DNA of 64,000 bases from Bolinopsis microptera (GCF_026151205.1 NC_087075.1:13405628-13469627); one strand, 5' to 3'. Counted from the stretch's first letter, positions 46,105 to 57,104 are shown. The notes: generated by a model from the sequence alone, not told the origin. Program-made: numbers and translations.

Positions 46105-46681
46105 TCCGCTTTCAATTGGTCCAAATGCTGGAGAAAATCCTTGTTGCTAAAATATTTCGAAGTATTTTTCTCTTGAGGCGGCTTCGAAGTTGATGTATTC
46201 TTCCTGCTGCGCTTGTGATTGTCTTGAGCAGGAGGGACATCCCCTTTCTTTCCTGTTGGAACAGGTTTAGTGGGTGGTTTGTCGCTGCTGATGCGCTTTA
46301 CACCTCTAATATGAATGAGCTTGCATTCATTGTTTAGGCACAAGTTAGAGACAAGCCCATTTTGGCAAAGTTGGGTATGGAAGTAGCGGCAGCTATCTCC
46401 ACGATTGCAACCGCGGCGACGATCTTTGCCTCCGGGACCGTTCCGCATAAATCGCTTGCACCACGTGGGATGGTAGTGTTGGCACTTGCCATCAGTAAGT
46501 CCAGTAATGCCATGCGGGCATTCCTGTTTCAAGAGTAGAGGACAAACTGGTATGTTGCGATCGTAAACTTCGTTGATTGGAGACTTGATCTCTTTGTCCT
46601 CCGTGTTAGTTTTCAGATCGTTAGCAGTGGTTTCTGCATTGATGGTAGAATCAGATTCAGCCTGCACATCGGACTTAATAG
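45879..46681 (-). pseudogene. LINE ORF1, C-terminal part with CCCH clusters
   Basis: About 267 codons downstream of the inserted element. Three Cys/His clusters appear in order: CPLLLKQECPHG...CQHYHP, CKRF...GCNRGDSCRYFH, and CQNG...CLNNECKLIH, all in CCCH style. A basic linker (KRISSDKPPTKPVPTGKKGD, HKRSRKN) and a Gln/Pro-rich tail follow. CCCH fingers bind RNA, suiting an ORF1 chaperone role. The apparent ATG at 46712 is contributed by the inserted element; the native frame continues from the 48223-48837 part. Confidence 0.85.
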
Positions 46682-46685
46682 ATAT

Positions 46686-48218
46686 GGTCAAGTTCGGAGA
46701 CAACCTGTACATTTTTTACTTTTTTAGAAGTGTGTGGTGGAGCCAGCTCAACACAGAATGAAACTCCCTGATTATATGGCTGACAAGACATTTTTCAGGA
46801 CTTTCTCTGAGTTTAAAAAAAAAATTAAAAGGTTGAACGGTTGAGCAGATACAGGTGGTATTAAACAAACCCTTAAAAGGTGGAGATTTAAGGTGGAGAC
46901 TGGCTCTGGTTGAAGAAACTTTTGATTAAGGTGGAAAAGGTTATTGGTAACACAAACTACATCAAATTTGCAATCTGATGGTTTTATCAATATTTTATTT
47001 AAGTGCTCAACCGAAGTGGAGAAATTAAATGCACTTTTCAAAGCTGCTCAACCAGGGGTGGAGAAAGCTTTAGAGAGTTCTAGGTTAGCTAGAAAGTTGC
47101 GTCTCGGCCTTTTCTACTTCCCGTTAAATTTTGTTTTTTCCATTGACGCTCAACAGGGTGGAGATCTTTCATTAAGAAACAGTAAAAAGCCTGTCAAACA
47201 TGCCTAAATTCATTGGTTTTACCACTAATTCTAATCTGCTCTGTTAACTGCTACTGTAGGGGATCATAAAACTGTTACCCCTTCTGTCTTAAAACAAAGT
47301 GTTCTAGCAAATGAAAAAACTATCAAAGTTGTGAAAAAGTGCTCAACAAGGTGGAGAAATTGTTGATTAAACATTAAAACATTAAAAAATGCATTAAAAC
47401 TGGCCCCACCGGGTTGAGTTGAGCTTTGGCAGTTGATTTCAGGAAGAAATAACATTGGGTGACCCTTTAGCATGTATACAACTCATCAAACTAGCCATCA
47501 ACCACTCAACCGCGGTGGAGAACCTTGACTTCTGAGGTCAAATTTACGCCAAAATTTGCCAAATTTGAGTCTCCACCTATGTTGAGTGTACTTTTCAGCA
47601 AGGATGCCTTGTAATATGAGTTGGTAGATGATTTAGAATCATTGGTATTGCAAATGGACTGCCACAGTCACTCTACAGCTCCTAAACTACAGAATAACAG
47701 ATTTTGAACTGCATGTTATGCTGTCTCCACCTCGGTTGAGCCGATTCTGAGGATCCTATTCTATGAAATATGATTGGTATAACCCATAATATTAAATATT
47801 AGGACTTTGGAGCAATTAAAAAGCATGAGAGGGTTGGTTCTAGTCACTTATATTAGCTCATGTAGTCAGTGAGCTGCTCCACCTGTGTTGAGCAGACAAA
47901 CCTGCTCAACCGGCACTTTTTGAGTACCCACCTGTCTTACGTAACTTTAAATTGTGAAATTTGGAGTAAATATTTTTTTCATAAGTGATTTACAGCTCCT
48001 TTATTTTTGTAATTTTCAGGTGGCCACTGTCTCCACCAAGGTTGAGTTATTTAAATTTTGAACCCAGATATCATTATAGAAAGGTTAGGAGTATAATATC
48101 TGAAGAGCATGTACCCCTTGAACTTTCAGAGGAATTATAATTAATTTTACCGTTTATGGCAGTGAAATGAGTGTAATTAGTGACTGATTTTATGTACAGG
48201 TTGTCTCCGAACTTGACC
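46686..48218. mobile_element. 1533-bp inverted-repeat element inserted in LINE ORF1
   Basis: A perfect 27-bp terminal inverted repeat (tip GGTCAAGTTCGGAGACAACC) bounds the segment. ATAT lies directly outside both ends (46682-46685 and 48219-48222), a 4-bp target duplication (or 2-bp AT). Deleting the element with one ATAT joins the two ORF1 halves in frame without adding or losing a codon position, which confirms the borders. The interior is AT-rich and non-coding and contains about ten copies of a CTCAACC-NN-GGTGGAG-like word. I cannot place it in a known superfamily. Confidence 0.85.
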
Positions 48219-48222
48219 ATAT

Positions 48223-48837
48223 GTTGTTGCTTATCACATCCTTCTGGTCAGTAACAGGGAGAATTTGCTCCGTTTGCTGTGGTGACGGTTGACTCCAGCT
48301 GGAGAGACACTCGCCGCACAGAAATACAACTCCTATTTCCTCGTCAACATGCGTGTCAGTATAACAACCACGGTGACCGGGTCTCTTACAACGACAGCAT
48401 ATTACTTCGCTGGGCGAGTTGTCCGAGGAGTAGGGGGTAAAGTCGGCCTTGCACTTCAGACAGCGAATTGCACGTGCGTCTTGGATAAACTGCACAATCG
48501 CCGTAGCAGCTACCGCCTTGGTTAGGTGGTTTCCGCTTTTTAGGGTAGAAATTCGTTCCGCAAGAACTGGATAGTCGCTATCCATAGACTGGAGAAGCTT
48601 TACCGCATTAGCTAGGTGTTTCTGAAGGATAGTTCTAGAGTTACCTAGCAGGTCCACATTTTGCTCAAGGGACTTGTTGCTTTGGTATGCATCTAAGAGG
48701 ACCTTAATCTCAGTTTCTGGAGTTAAAGCTTTAATCTTCCCGATGAGCAGTTCATCGCTAGAGAAGTCGTGTACACTCATCGATCCAGTAATATGTATAA
48801 TCCTTCGAAAACAACTGTGTTGCACACTTGTATACAC
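48223..48837 (-). pseudogene. LINE ORF1, N-terminal part with PHD-like finger
   Basis: About 205 codons. A helical region with SSDELLIGKIKALTPETEIK is followed by a Cys/His module CLKCKADF...CCRCKRPGHRGC...FLCGECLSSW, the C4HC3 layout of PHD fingers. PHD domains are known in ORF1 of CR1-like LINEs, so the call fits the family of ORF2. An internal ATG 20 codons in (MSVHDFSSDE) may be the real start. The frame is interrupted at 48222 by the 1533-bp element and resumes at 46681. Confidence 0.85.
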
Positions 48838-48963
48838 ACCGTGTATAACAGGTGTAATAAGAAGGTTAAGCTCTTACACACGTTACAAGCAAATATTGCT
48901 TATATCGGTAGATATATCAGAGCTATTAAAATCGATGCAAAATGTAAACGTACTACTAAGAAG

Positions 48964-49435
48964 TAGTAGGCTAGGTAAGGGAGCAGGGGGAGCAGGCTGA
49001 CTGGTTAGTAGGCTAGGTAAGGGAGCAGGGGGAGCAGGCTGACTGGTTAGTAGGCTGGGTAAGGGAGCAGGGGGAGCAGGCTGACTGGTTAGTAGGCTAG
49101 GTAAGGGAGCAGGCTGACTGGGTAGTAGGCTGGGTAAGGGAGCAGGGGGAGCAGGCTGACTGGTTAGTAGGCTAGGGAGCAGGGGGAGCAGGCTGACTGG
49201 TTAGTAGGCTAGGTAAGGGAGCAGGGGGAGCAGGCTGACTGGTTAGTAGGCTAGGGAGCAGGGGGAGCAGGCTGACTGGTTAGTAGGCTAGGTAAGGGAG
49301 CAGGGGGAGCAGGCTGACTGGTTAGTAGGCTAGGTAAGGGAGCAGGGGGAGCAGGCTGACTGGGTAGCAGGCTAGGTAAGGGAGCAGGGGGAGCAGGCTG
49401 ACTGGTTAGTAGGCTGGGGAGCAGGGGGAGCAGGG
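48964..49435. repeat. 42-bp minisatellite, right part
   Basis: Continuation of the array at 41838-42471 on the other side of the LINE, about 11 copies with the same unit and the same shortened variants. Confidence 0.95.
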
Positions 49436-50802
49436 CCAGGGGGAGTTGTTATTAAAGTGTACTACATCATCTTAACCTGGGCTAGTGTTGTTCATACTGG
49501 AAAGTGTCCTGATCTAGCACCATTATTGGTAGATCAAATTTGTGTACAAGTTAATTTGATGTAGATGTTAGACTGATAGAGTTTTTCATATAGATTACTA
49601 GTTGGCATGGTAACAGTGGATAGTTGTCATGGTAACAGTAGATAGATAACTAGAAACCCCTACAACTTACTGAGAAATTACTCCTAAACTCAGATAATAC
49701 AGTGTAACAGTTCACACTAACTTCACTAAATACTTCACAAGCACAGTACACTATACTAACATAGTGTAATACATATTATCATACACTCTCAGACCTATAC
49801 AGGTTCCTTAGTGGACAGTGGTGGTCTGAAGTAACTACACTGTATAATACGTAGTGTGTGTTATACAGTGTAGTAACACACAACATTACTTCTTCATGTT
49901 TCTGTTTACTGTTCAAATCATTCTCACCGGAGACGATGTCTAAACATTCCTAACATTTTCAGACCTGAGAGTTACACACTACACAAGGTTCACACTACAC
50001 GGTATTTGAACTCACACTACACGGTATTTGAACTCACACTACACGGTATTTGAACTCACACTACACGGTATTTGAACTCACATTACACGGTATTTGTAGT
50101 GATAATAAGTCTAATTAGTTACACGCTTGTAATGGCCTTTCAGATGAGGTTTAATTGAACATTACCTTATTTGGACATCACAACAAAACATATTATAATG
50201 TTGCTTTAATAATAATATGTGCACGTGCACGTGCGCGTCCCAACACTGTTAAAATGCAACTTACTATTTTTTTGTTAAATTTGCACGTGGGCGGTCGTAC
50301 AGAAAACAAATCCCTTTGTCCTTTGAAATATAATACAGTAATAGAGATACAGTATACACGTGATCTTTAACATTACCTTATATGGAATTATGTATGTTCT
50401 GATGCACACTGCACTGTTTTGAGTATACTGTACATAATACGGTATAGTAATATAACGATAATGATTCAGAAACACGGGAAGTGATAAGTGAAATGAAATC
50501 ACACTGTATTTTGAGAATCTAGTGAACGAGTAAGAAGCCTTGCACAACCTAAATCTACCTTTTTAGGCTACAGTCCACTCTCACACTCTATATAAAGCTC
50601 CCTGTTATTTAATAAAGTCACAACACACCGACCTGGTTAATCAGATTATAGGGTCAGTATCAGATAACATGTTGGAGAATGGGAACATGACGTAATAATG
50701 TGACAATAGATTACACAGGCTGAATAGGAACATGACGTAATAATGTGACAATAGATTACAGGCTGGATCTCTGGATTATACAGTGACATATCCTGTTACA
50801 CA
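49436..50802. other. Intron with a 22-bp repeat
   Basis: CACACTACACGGTATTTGAA plus CT repeats about five times at 49989-50098. AACATGACGTAATAATGTGACAATAGATTACA occurs as two close copies at 50685-50760 (quoted here as the words AACATGACGTAATAATG and ACAATAGATTACA). No exon seen. Confidence 0.5.
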
Positions 50803-51457
50803 GTTTTTAGAGGGGGAAATGAGGGAGTAGGTTTTAGAGGGGAAAATGAGGGAGCAGGTTTTAGAGGGGAAAATGAGGGAGTAGGTTTTAGAGGGGCAAG
50901 TGAGGGAGCAAGTTTTAGAGGGGCAAATGAGGGAGCAGGTTTTAGAGGGGAAAATGAGGGAGTAGGTTTTAGAGGGGCAAGTGAGGGAGCAGGTTTTAGA
51001 GGGGCAAGTGAGGGAGCAGGTTTTAGAGGGGCAAATGAGGGAGTAGGTTTTAGAGGGGCAAATGAGGGAGTAGGTTTTAGAGGGGCAAATGAGGGAGCAG
51101 GTTTTAGAGGGGCAAATGAGGGAGTAGGTTTTAGAGGGGCAAATGAGGGAGCAGGTTTTAGAGGGGCAAATGAGGGAGCAGGTTTTAGAGGGGAAAATGA
51201 GGGAGCAGGTTTTAGAGGGGCAAGTGAGGGAGCAGGTTTTAGAGGGGCAAATGAGGGAGTAGGTTTTAGAGGGGCAAATGAGGGAGTAGGTTTTAGAGGG
51301 GCAAATGAGGGAGCAGGTTTTAGAGGGGCAAATGAGGGAGCAGGTTTTAGAGGGGCAAGTGAGGGAGCAGGTTTTAGAGGGGCAAATGAGGGAGCAGGTT
51401 TTAGAGGGGCAAATGAGGGAGCAGGTTTTAGAGGGGCAAATGAGGGAGCAGGTTTTA
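50803..51457. repeat. 27-bp minisatellite, about 24 copies
   Basis: GAGGGGCAAATGAGGGAGCA plus GGTTTTA at 27-bp period, with GCAAGTG/GAAAATG and GTAGG/GCAGG variants. Confidence 0.95.
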
Positions 51458-51661
51458 GGCGGTAGGATTTAAGTTCTGAGTTTAAACTCCCTGAGAAAGG
51501 ATCTGATAAAGCTATTCAACAAAGTATAAGCTATAATTTCCACTGAATACTGATAAATAATAATAGATATTACTATTGTACTAACACTACTAGTTACTGA
51601 TACTACAAATAAGTTAGGAATTTTAAGGGGCCTCTAAAACCTTTTAAGTGCTACTAAATAC

Positions 51662-51847
51662 TATACGCTAATCTAACTGCGTATAATGCGATTACACTAT
51701 TAATTGCACGAGGCGCAGCCGAGTGGAAATTGATACAATAATCGCACGAGGCGAAGCCGAGTTCGATTATTGCAGTTATTTCACGAGGCGCAGCCGAGTG
51801 CAATAACTGGTGTAATCGTATTATACATGCAGTTAGATTCGCGTATA
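51662..51847. mobile_element. Palindromic MITE with repeated CACGAGGCG words
   Basis: The left arm TATACGCTAATCTAACTGCG...ATAATGCGATTACAC is mirrored by GTGTAATCGTATTATAC...GCAGTTAGATTCGCGTATA. Between the arms the word CACGAGGCGCAGCCGAGTG occurs three times (one with GAAGCC). Non-coding, about 186 bp. Superfamily not determined. Confidence 0.65.
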
Positions 51848-52423
51848 ACTCCATGCCTCTGATGTTATAACCAGTGTAATTAGTTTATAATCGCACCGAC
51901 TTTGTTGTTATACAGGGTGGGCCTCAAAAGTCTACCCATCCTTATCTCTTAAAATTGTAACAGCTCGCTGAGATCTCACTAATTATTTTATTTCAGAATG
52001 GAAAAGCGCCATAACTTACGTTCTGATTAATATTTTTGATTCAAATTTTTAGAGAATGTTAATCATAATTAAACACAACTTCGTGCTAAGTTTTGTGTGA
52101 GTCTGAGCTTGTCTGAAAAAGTTAGCTCCTGAGTGTGCTAGCTTTAATTTCTCACCCAGAACTGTTTACATTGGTTAATAGAAACCACAAAAAAAAATCC
52201 TGGGTAAAAAAATTAAAAAACCACCGATTTATTTATGTTTTACCAATTCTATTCACCATGATACATCGCACATTCCATGTAAGAATAACGATATAAACAA
52301 GCAGGAAGGATCATCTGTGATAGTCCTTATCAGTTAAAATATAGAGAGAATGGAATGTGCGATGGATCCCCCCGGCTCCCCCTCCCCCCTCCTCCCTGGC
52401 CCTCCAGACTACAAGTTACTCAC

Positions 52424-52509
52424 TCTGTGTCCGTTAAAGAAGTCTTGGTTGTTATCTTGAGCTTCCAATATTACGTTAACATCCTTCCCTATCATGTACA
52501 GTAGATTAC
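52424..52509 (-). CDS. Cadherin extracellular exon (last EC repeat, end)
   Basis: An 86-nt exon (phase 1 to 0) between CCTGACAG and AGA/GTGAGT. It reads NLLYMIGKDVNVILEAQDNN then QDFFNGHR. VNVILEAQDNN occupies the place of the usual cadherin F strand and A-D motif. It completes the membrane-proximal repeat begun in the 54248-54338 exon. On the downstream side it joins in frame to 30847-30949, across the 21.5-kb intron. Confidence 0.85.
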
Positions 52510-53195
52510 CTGTCAGGAGGATTATGTTGTTAGCTAATTAGCTAATTAATTAACAATAAGTGAACTGAAGAGGATGGGGTTTGTTGTTAGTAGGGCTGCT
52601 CTTTTGTTAGTTCATCTAAGTTTCCTCTAATCAATTCCTTAATCTAACTAAGATGTTCTTTCTATAGTTTGATAAATAAGTCAGAAAGTAACTCTATAAT
52701 CCACTTCCTGACTTCCTACATTTCCACTTTTGAGAGGGCTGGGTACGCGGAAATAAAAGAGATAGTTCAAATGGAGCGTTACTCAAGATAAGAGTTGGAA
52801 ATTTAGACATATTTATACGTGATGCCCATATAAGGACATTTTGGAGAGTTCTAAATTCTGAGATCTCCACAATTATTGCTCTCTTCGGCAATGGTAGCGT
52901 CGACATATTGTTGGGGGTCATTGAGGGCTGAGATTCTATTTTGGAGAAGTCTGAGGACAGAATTCTCCATTCTATTTTGGAGCTCTCTCTTTTTTATTGT
53001 TGAGAATTCTGATAATTAAACTCCCCATTCTATTTTGGAGAGCTCTCTGCTGTGATTTTTGGAGTTTTTAACAAAACGCTCTGATTGCAGTACATAAAGG
53101 AAATGATGGCCGATTACCTTTGCCACCAACAAAAGATCAGGACAATTAATCTCGAGAAACTCATATAGTTATAATATTTATGAAGGAGCATTTAC

Positions 53196-53280
53196 CATTT
53201 ATTCTGATTTCAGCACCCTGAGGGGTTGACGAGAGTTTGAAGAGCTTCTGTTCGTTACCTCCTACTATCCTGTAAGTTAC
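53196..53280 (-). CDS. Cadherin extracellular exon (last EC repeat, middle)
   Basis: An 85-nt exon (phase 0 to 1) between TGTTTCAG and AATG/GTAAAT. It reads VTYRIVGGNEQKLFKLSSTP then QGAEIRING, which is the C-D-E strand region of a cadherin repeat (V.Y.I.GGN...F.L....G.I). The exon borders divide the repeat evenly, as seen across this gene. Confidence 0.85.
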
Positions 53281-53875
53281 CTGAAACAGAGAGCTTTATG
53301 AAGGAGCACTAAAACATAGTGTATTTTTAAGGTTACTCACTAAAAAATTATGATTGGGCTTTGATGAAGGAGCGTTTGTGTGAATGTATTGATGAAGGAG
53401 TGTTAGTGTGAAGGTACTGATTATGCGCTCAAGATATATTGTATTATATTGTATCAGATGCTATCGTGGAGTAGGTGGTCTCCTGCACCTTTTCCCCCTC
53501 AACATGGTGAACAAAACATAGGCAGCCAACCTGCCCAAGATATAACTATTTAGTTTTTACAGAGGAGAAATACTATTCTATATATAAATATACTTATCTC
53601 ATTGTCTCATTATCTTATAAAATTACATGTGTTTATCTTTCTAACAACTAGTCTTATGTATTGTGTTTACTGTTTATGTCAAGGCGTTGTCATGGTAATA
53701 TGTTACTATCAAGAGATGTTAGGCTGGATATTATCAGTACAGTCACATCAGTAACGTCGCTTTAGCTATTAGCTGGACTATTTACAGTATAAACCAGTTT
53801 ACTAATGAGTTTTCAAGATGTTACAAATCAATAAGAAAAATAAATACCTGACATGAAGACATAATACCACTGTGA

Positions 53876-53972
53876 CACCTATACAAGTAACACCTATACT
53901 AGTAACACCTAGTAACACCTAGTAACACCTAGTTACACCTAGTAACACCTAGTAACACCTAGTAACACCCAC
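53876..53972. repeat. AACACCTAGT decamer repeat
   Basis: About nine copies of a 10-bp word in the intron. A larger, less regular tract of the same word lies at 54560-54800 next to the 54802 donor. The same word inverted (GGTGTTACTA) occurs near 9920-9960, so it is a genome-wide simple repeat. Confidence 0.85.
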
Positions 53973-54247
53973 AATAACGTGAGCTGTCAAAACAGACATA
54001 CTAAATATGACCCCTTTTCTCAATACGAATAATTTAGTTCTGATGAGATACTGACAATAAAACCACCCTTTATTCGAGACAATTTGTGGCAAATATTATA
54101 AAAATATGAGTGAAATAGTGAAATTGAACAAAAAAGGCGCCAAATATGATCACCAATACAAATGGGCCATGGTAATATGTCACTACTCTACTTACCCCTC
54201 CCCCCTCACTCTCCCTCTTAACACTACTAGTTACCATGGTTACTTAC

Positions 54248-54338
54248 CATGCCTGTGTCAGCACTGTCAGGATCTACAGCTTTGATAATACCGATAACAG
54301 TTCCATTACTATCTTCAGAGAAGGCAGTCAGATTGTAT
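54248..54338 (-). CDS. Cadherin extracellular exon (last EC repeat, start)
   Basis: A 91-nt exon (phase 2 to 0) between TTTGCAG and CATG/GTAAGT. It reads YNLTAFSEDSNGTVIGIIKA then VDPDSADTGM, the A-B strands and the calcium-binding DPDSADTG segment that opens a cadherin repeat (family DxDxGxN). The SED pair stands for the usual NE or PE position. Confidence 0.9.
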
Positions 54339-54447
54339 CTGCAAATATAGGGAGATAATAATTACTTATCTGAGAATAGAGTATGTAAATGGGATACTAA
54401 AGAATATAGAACCATGTTTATGATAATGAAACAAGAATTTAGTTAAC

Positions 54448-54535
54448 CTGTCGAAAGCGAACTGAGGAGACTCGTCGTTAATATCGTTAACAATAACAAT
54501 AACTTTAGCGCGGTCTTCCTTCTTGTCTGTAGTTC
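54448..54535 (-). CDS. Cadherin extracellular exon (inter-repeat linker)
   Basis: An 88-nt exon (phase 1 to 2) between TGTTTCAG and ACAG/GTTAAC. It reads TTDKKEDRAKVIVIVNDIND and ESPQFAFD. VIVIVNDINDESPQF is the canonical G strand plus calcium-binding linker DxNDxxPxF between two cadherin repeats and is the clearest family signature in the window. Confidence 0.95.
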
Positions 54536-54801
54536 CTGAAACAAGTCGGGGATTAACAGTGACACCTATTTACATATAATAACACATAGTAACACCTAGT
54601 AACACCTAACACCTTACACCTGATAACACCTAGTAACACCTTACACCTGATAACACCTAGTAACACCTAGCAACACCTAGTAACTGCACCTAGTATGTAA
54701 CACCTAGTAACACCTTATACCTGATGGCACCTAGTAACACATAGCAACACCTAGTAACTGCACCTAGTATGTAACACCTAGTAACACCTGGTAACACCTA
54801 C

Positions 54802-54943
54802 CGTCGTAGTTGTTGACTGCCCTCACTTCGAACTTAAACATTCTCTTGGTCTCGTAGTCCAGGGAGTTTATCAGTTTCAATTCTCCCGTGTCTTTATCTA
54901 TTGAGAACTTGTTATCGTAACTACCTGCTAGCTCGTAGTGGAC
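54802..54943 (-). CDS. Cadherin extracellular exon (EC repeat, middle)
   Basis: A 142-nt exon (phase 0 to 1) between TATTGCAG and GACG/GTAGGT. It reads VHYELAGSYDNKFSIDKDTG, then ELKLINSLDYETKRMFKFEV and RAVNNYDG. F.ID..TG.L.L...LDYE....F...V.A is the standard cadherin core; the LDYE and A-N motifs supply calcium ligands in the family. Confidence 0.95.
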
Positions 54944-55164
54944 CTGCAATATGAGAGGGAGTAGTAAACAAGATGGAATAATTTGTTCAATAGTTTTCCT
55001 AAGTTTTAGTGCTAAGGGACTGACTAATAAATCAATTACCAGTTTCATACTAACATCAGGTAAAAACATGGTAAAATAATAAGGTGAGAGTAAGACTACC
55101 TCACTACTCTCTCACTACTCTCTCACTACTACCTCACCTCGCTGGTAGTAAGAGTGAAACTAAC

Positions 55165-55334
55165 CTCCCCAAAGTACATAGTATCTTGATCTGTAGCAGA
55201 AACAGTTAGCAGAGATTTGGGAGGGATGGCGTTCTCGTTAACAGAGATAGTATACTCTTCCTCATCCAGCACAGGAGGGTACTGGTTCTCTCCGAATATT
55301 GAGACCTCTACGTCACATCTACCTTGCTGTCCAC
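55165..55334 (-). CDS. Cadherin extracellular exon (EC linker and next repeat)
   Basis: A 170-nt exon (phase 1 to 0) between AATTTCAG and GGAG/GTTAGT. It opens with GQQGRCDVEVSIFGENQYPP, a G strand and a variant linker (GENQYPP in place of DxNDxxP), then YTISVNENA and LLTVSATDQD. It requires a preceding exon ending in phase 1, which every copy in the 57-64 kb array provides (ATDG/G). The first exon upstream with a fixed single copy is outside the window. Confidence 0.9.
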
Positions 55335-57041
55335 CTGAAATTATACAGACATTCAGACACCCCGTCCATCCCCATTTGACCAAAAGTTGAGGAATAAATG
55401 AGCAATGGGGATCTACCTTCCCCCCCCCCCCCCCCCCCCCCCATTTTTGGAATCAAAAGGAGTTAGTTTTAGATGTCGTGTATTCTCCAGCTGTATTTTT
55501 GATAACCACACTTAGCTGAGGACTAGGGAGCATCCGTTTCATTGTACCTTATTTTTATTTATAATAAACTAAACCCTGCAATAGTATTTATGTATTAATG
55601 ACCCCTCTACTACTACCAGGATCTTACTTACAGCTAGATTCATTAATAACCAACATAACTCTTGTAATATACCAGATTAATGATATAAAATGAACCACAC
55701 ATTAATGAACTGACAACCTGTGCAAGGTTAAACAGAGCACGCCTCTCCACACTGTCATAACACGTGGTACAACACGTGGTACAACACGTTGTACAACACG
55801 TGCTACAACACGTGCTACAACACGTGCTACAACACGTGCTACAACACGTGCTACAACACGTGCTACAACACGTGCTACAACACGTGCTACAACACGTGCT
55901 TCAACACGTGCTACAACACGTGCTACAACACGTGGTACAACACGTGCTACAACACGTAGGATCACGTGATCTAAAACAACCAAACAAGTCAGCTCTATAC
56001 TCTAAGGTATAAGGTAGGAGATAGTAGAGCGGGTATTTAATCACTAAATATCTTAAAGGCTAGAGGGGTGGAGTCCGAGGAGGTTAACCCTGTTTAAGGT
56101 TACAGTGCTACTTTTTATTAAAGGTAAACCTCAAACTTTCGCGCGCGATATCTCAGAACGCAAAGTCTGATTTAGATCGGGTTTTTGTTTCTACTTGTTC
56201 CTCCCCAGCAGGACCCCCTCATCTCAACTAGTTTAATTATTCCTGGTAACCCGGCCTACTGTAAAACATTATATAATGTACTCTAATCTAATGTGCAGGT
56301 CACGTGACAGGGTTACTATAATACTAGGCAGGTTAGTTACTACATTATATAACATTAGGTTAGAGTGTACTGAGTTAGAGGACTCACTCCACGTTTCCAC
56401 ACCGTGTTAGTGTGTATTGAGGTTTGAGTGTTGTGTACTAGGGTTAGAGTGTTGTGTTAGACCTAGCTGAGAGCCAATAAGACTGCAGTGAGTTGAATAG
56501 CTGCTGTCAGATCATGTGTACTTTCTTTTTCTCTTAATCACTTTGTAATAGGACGGAAAAGAGGAGAATAACTAACTTATCTATTCTCTGAAGTTATTTA
56601 TACAGTAGCTAGTAAGAACCACTATCCGCTATCTGTTAACTTGTACTGTAAATCTATCTAATCTACAGTTGATGTACATCACACATTACAAGGAATGTTC
56701 CCACGACCACAAACAATACCTTCACATCCCTGGACTCTGATTGGTTAATAGCAGTCACGTGACTTAGATGAGACGTTCTGATTGGCTAATATCTGCTGTT
56801 TAATAAAAACCATTTCCTCTAAAACCACTGCTCTGTAAACACTACCTTTATCTACATTACATATCATATTACACAGTTCCTCTACCTCTACGTGCAAGCC
56901 GTGTGTAAACAAGAGGTGGGGAGTGTCTGCTTAAAGCCAATTAAATTTAAACAATTCTTCGTTCCAATTATATACCTATCCGCTAAGAATTTCCAATTAA
57001 TAAATTAGTATTTAATAATTAATTTGATAATTAGTAAATAA
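55335..57041. other. Intron between exon array and fixed exons
   Basis: Holds a 23-C homopolymer (55420-55442), the CACGTG dodecamer array (55757-55960) and, at 56720-56800, CTGATTGG and CACGTGAC sites close together. No exon-like segment with good splice sites was seen, but a short one could be missed. Confidence 0.5.
55757..55960. repeat. 12-bp repeat of E-boxes, about 17 copies
   Basis: ACAACACGTGCT repeats at 12-bp spacing, with GGT variants at the ends. Every unit carries the palindromic E-box CACGTG. The core is invariant, while the flanking bases vary slightly. Confidence 0.9.
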
Positions 57042-57104
57042 CCTCCATCAGTAGCGAGCACAGTTAGCGAGATAACTTGATAGTCAGTATCAGGCAGAGG
57101 CAGA
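57042..57104 (-). CDS. Array cadherin exon, copy nearest the fixed exons
   Basis: Representative coding unit of the array and the one closest to the 55334 exon. It encodes 21 residues ending ATDG/G, directly preceding GQQGRCDV. With the start at CTCTGCC after GTAG it is 63 nt. A more upstream AG (GGGGAG) would make an 88-nt exon, but 7-bp deletions in several copies would then break the frame, so I prefer the downstream acceptor. The exact low-coordinate border is GAG/GTTATT. Confidence 0.6.

Larger units (their letters stand above)
42472..48963 (-). mobile_element. Near full-length CR1-like LINE
   Basis: The element lies inside a 42-bp minisatellite; TAGTA flanks both sides (42467-42471 and 48964-48968). 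On the minus strand it has ORF1 (PHD-like and CCCH-type Cys/His clusters), an overlapping ORF2 (endonuclease then reverse transcriptase), and a 3' end with AAGGTAAGGTA, a short tandem tail rather than poly(A), as in CR1 elements. It is disabled by a 1533-bp insertion in ORF1 and a 317-bp duplication in ORF2. Without them it would be about 4.6 kb. It lies in the cadherin intron in the same orientation as the gene. Confidence 0.9.

Noticed and set aside
52265-52363. 14-bp inverted repeat ATCGCACATTCCAT bracketing about 70 bp
   Set aside because: Probably a short foldback remnant; no target duplication or further structure could be defined.
55702-56012. Frames with Val-Ala-Arg or His-Val-Leu-Gln repeats
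   Set aside because: Produced by the 12-bp E-box repeat, whose period is a multiple of three.
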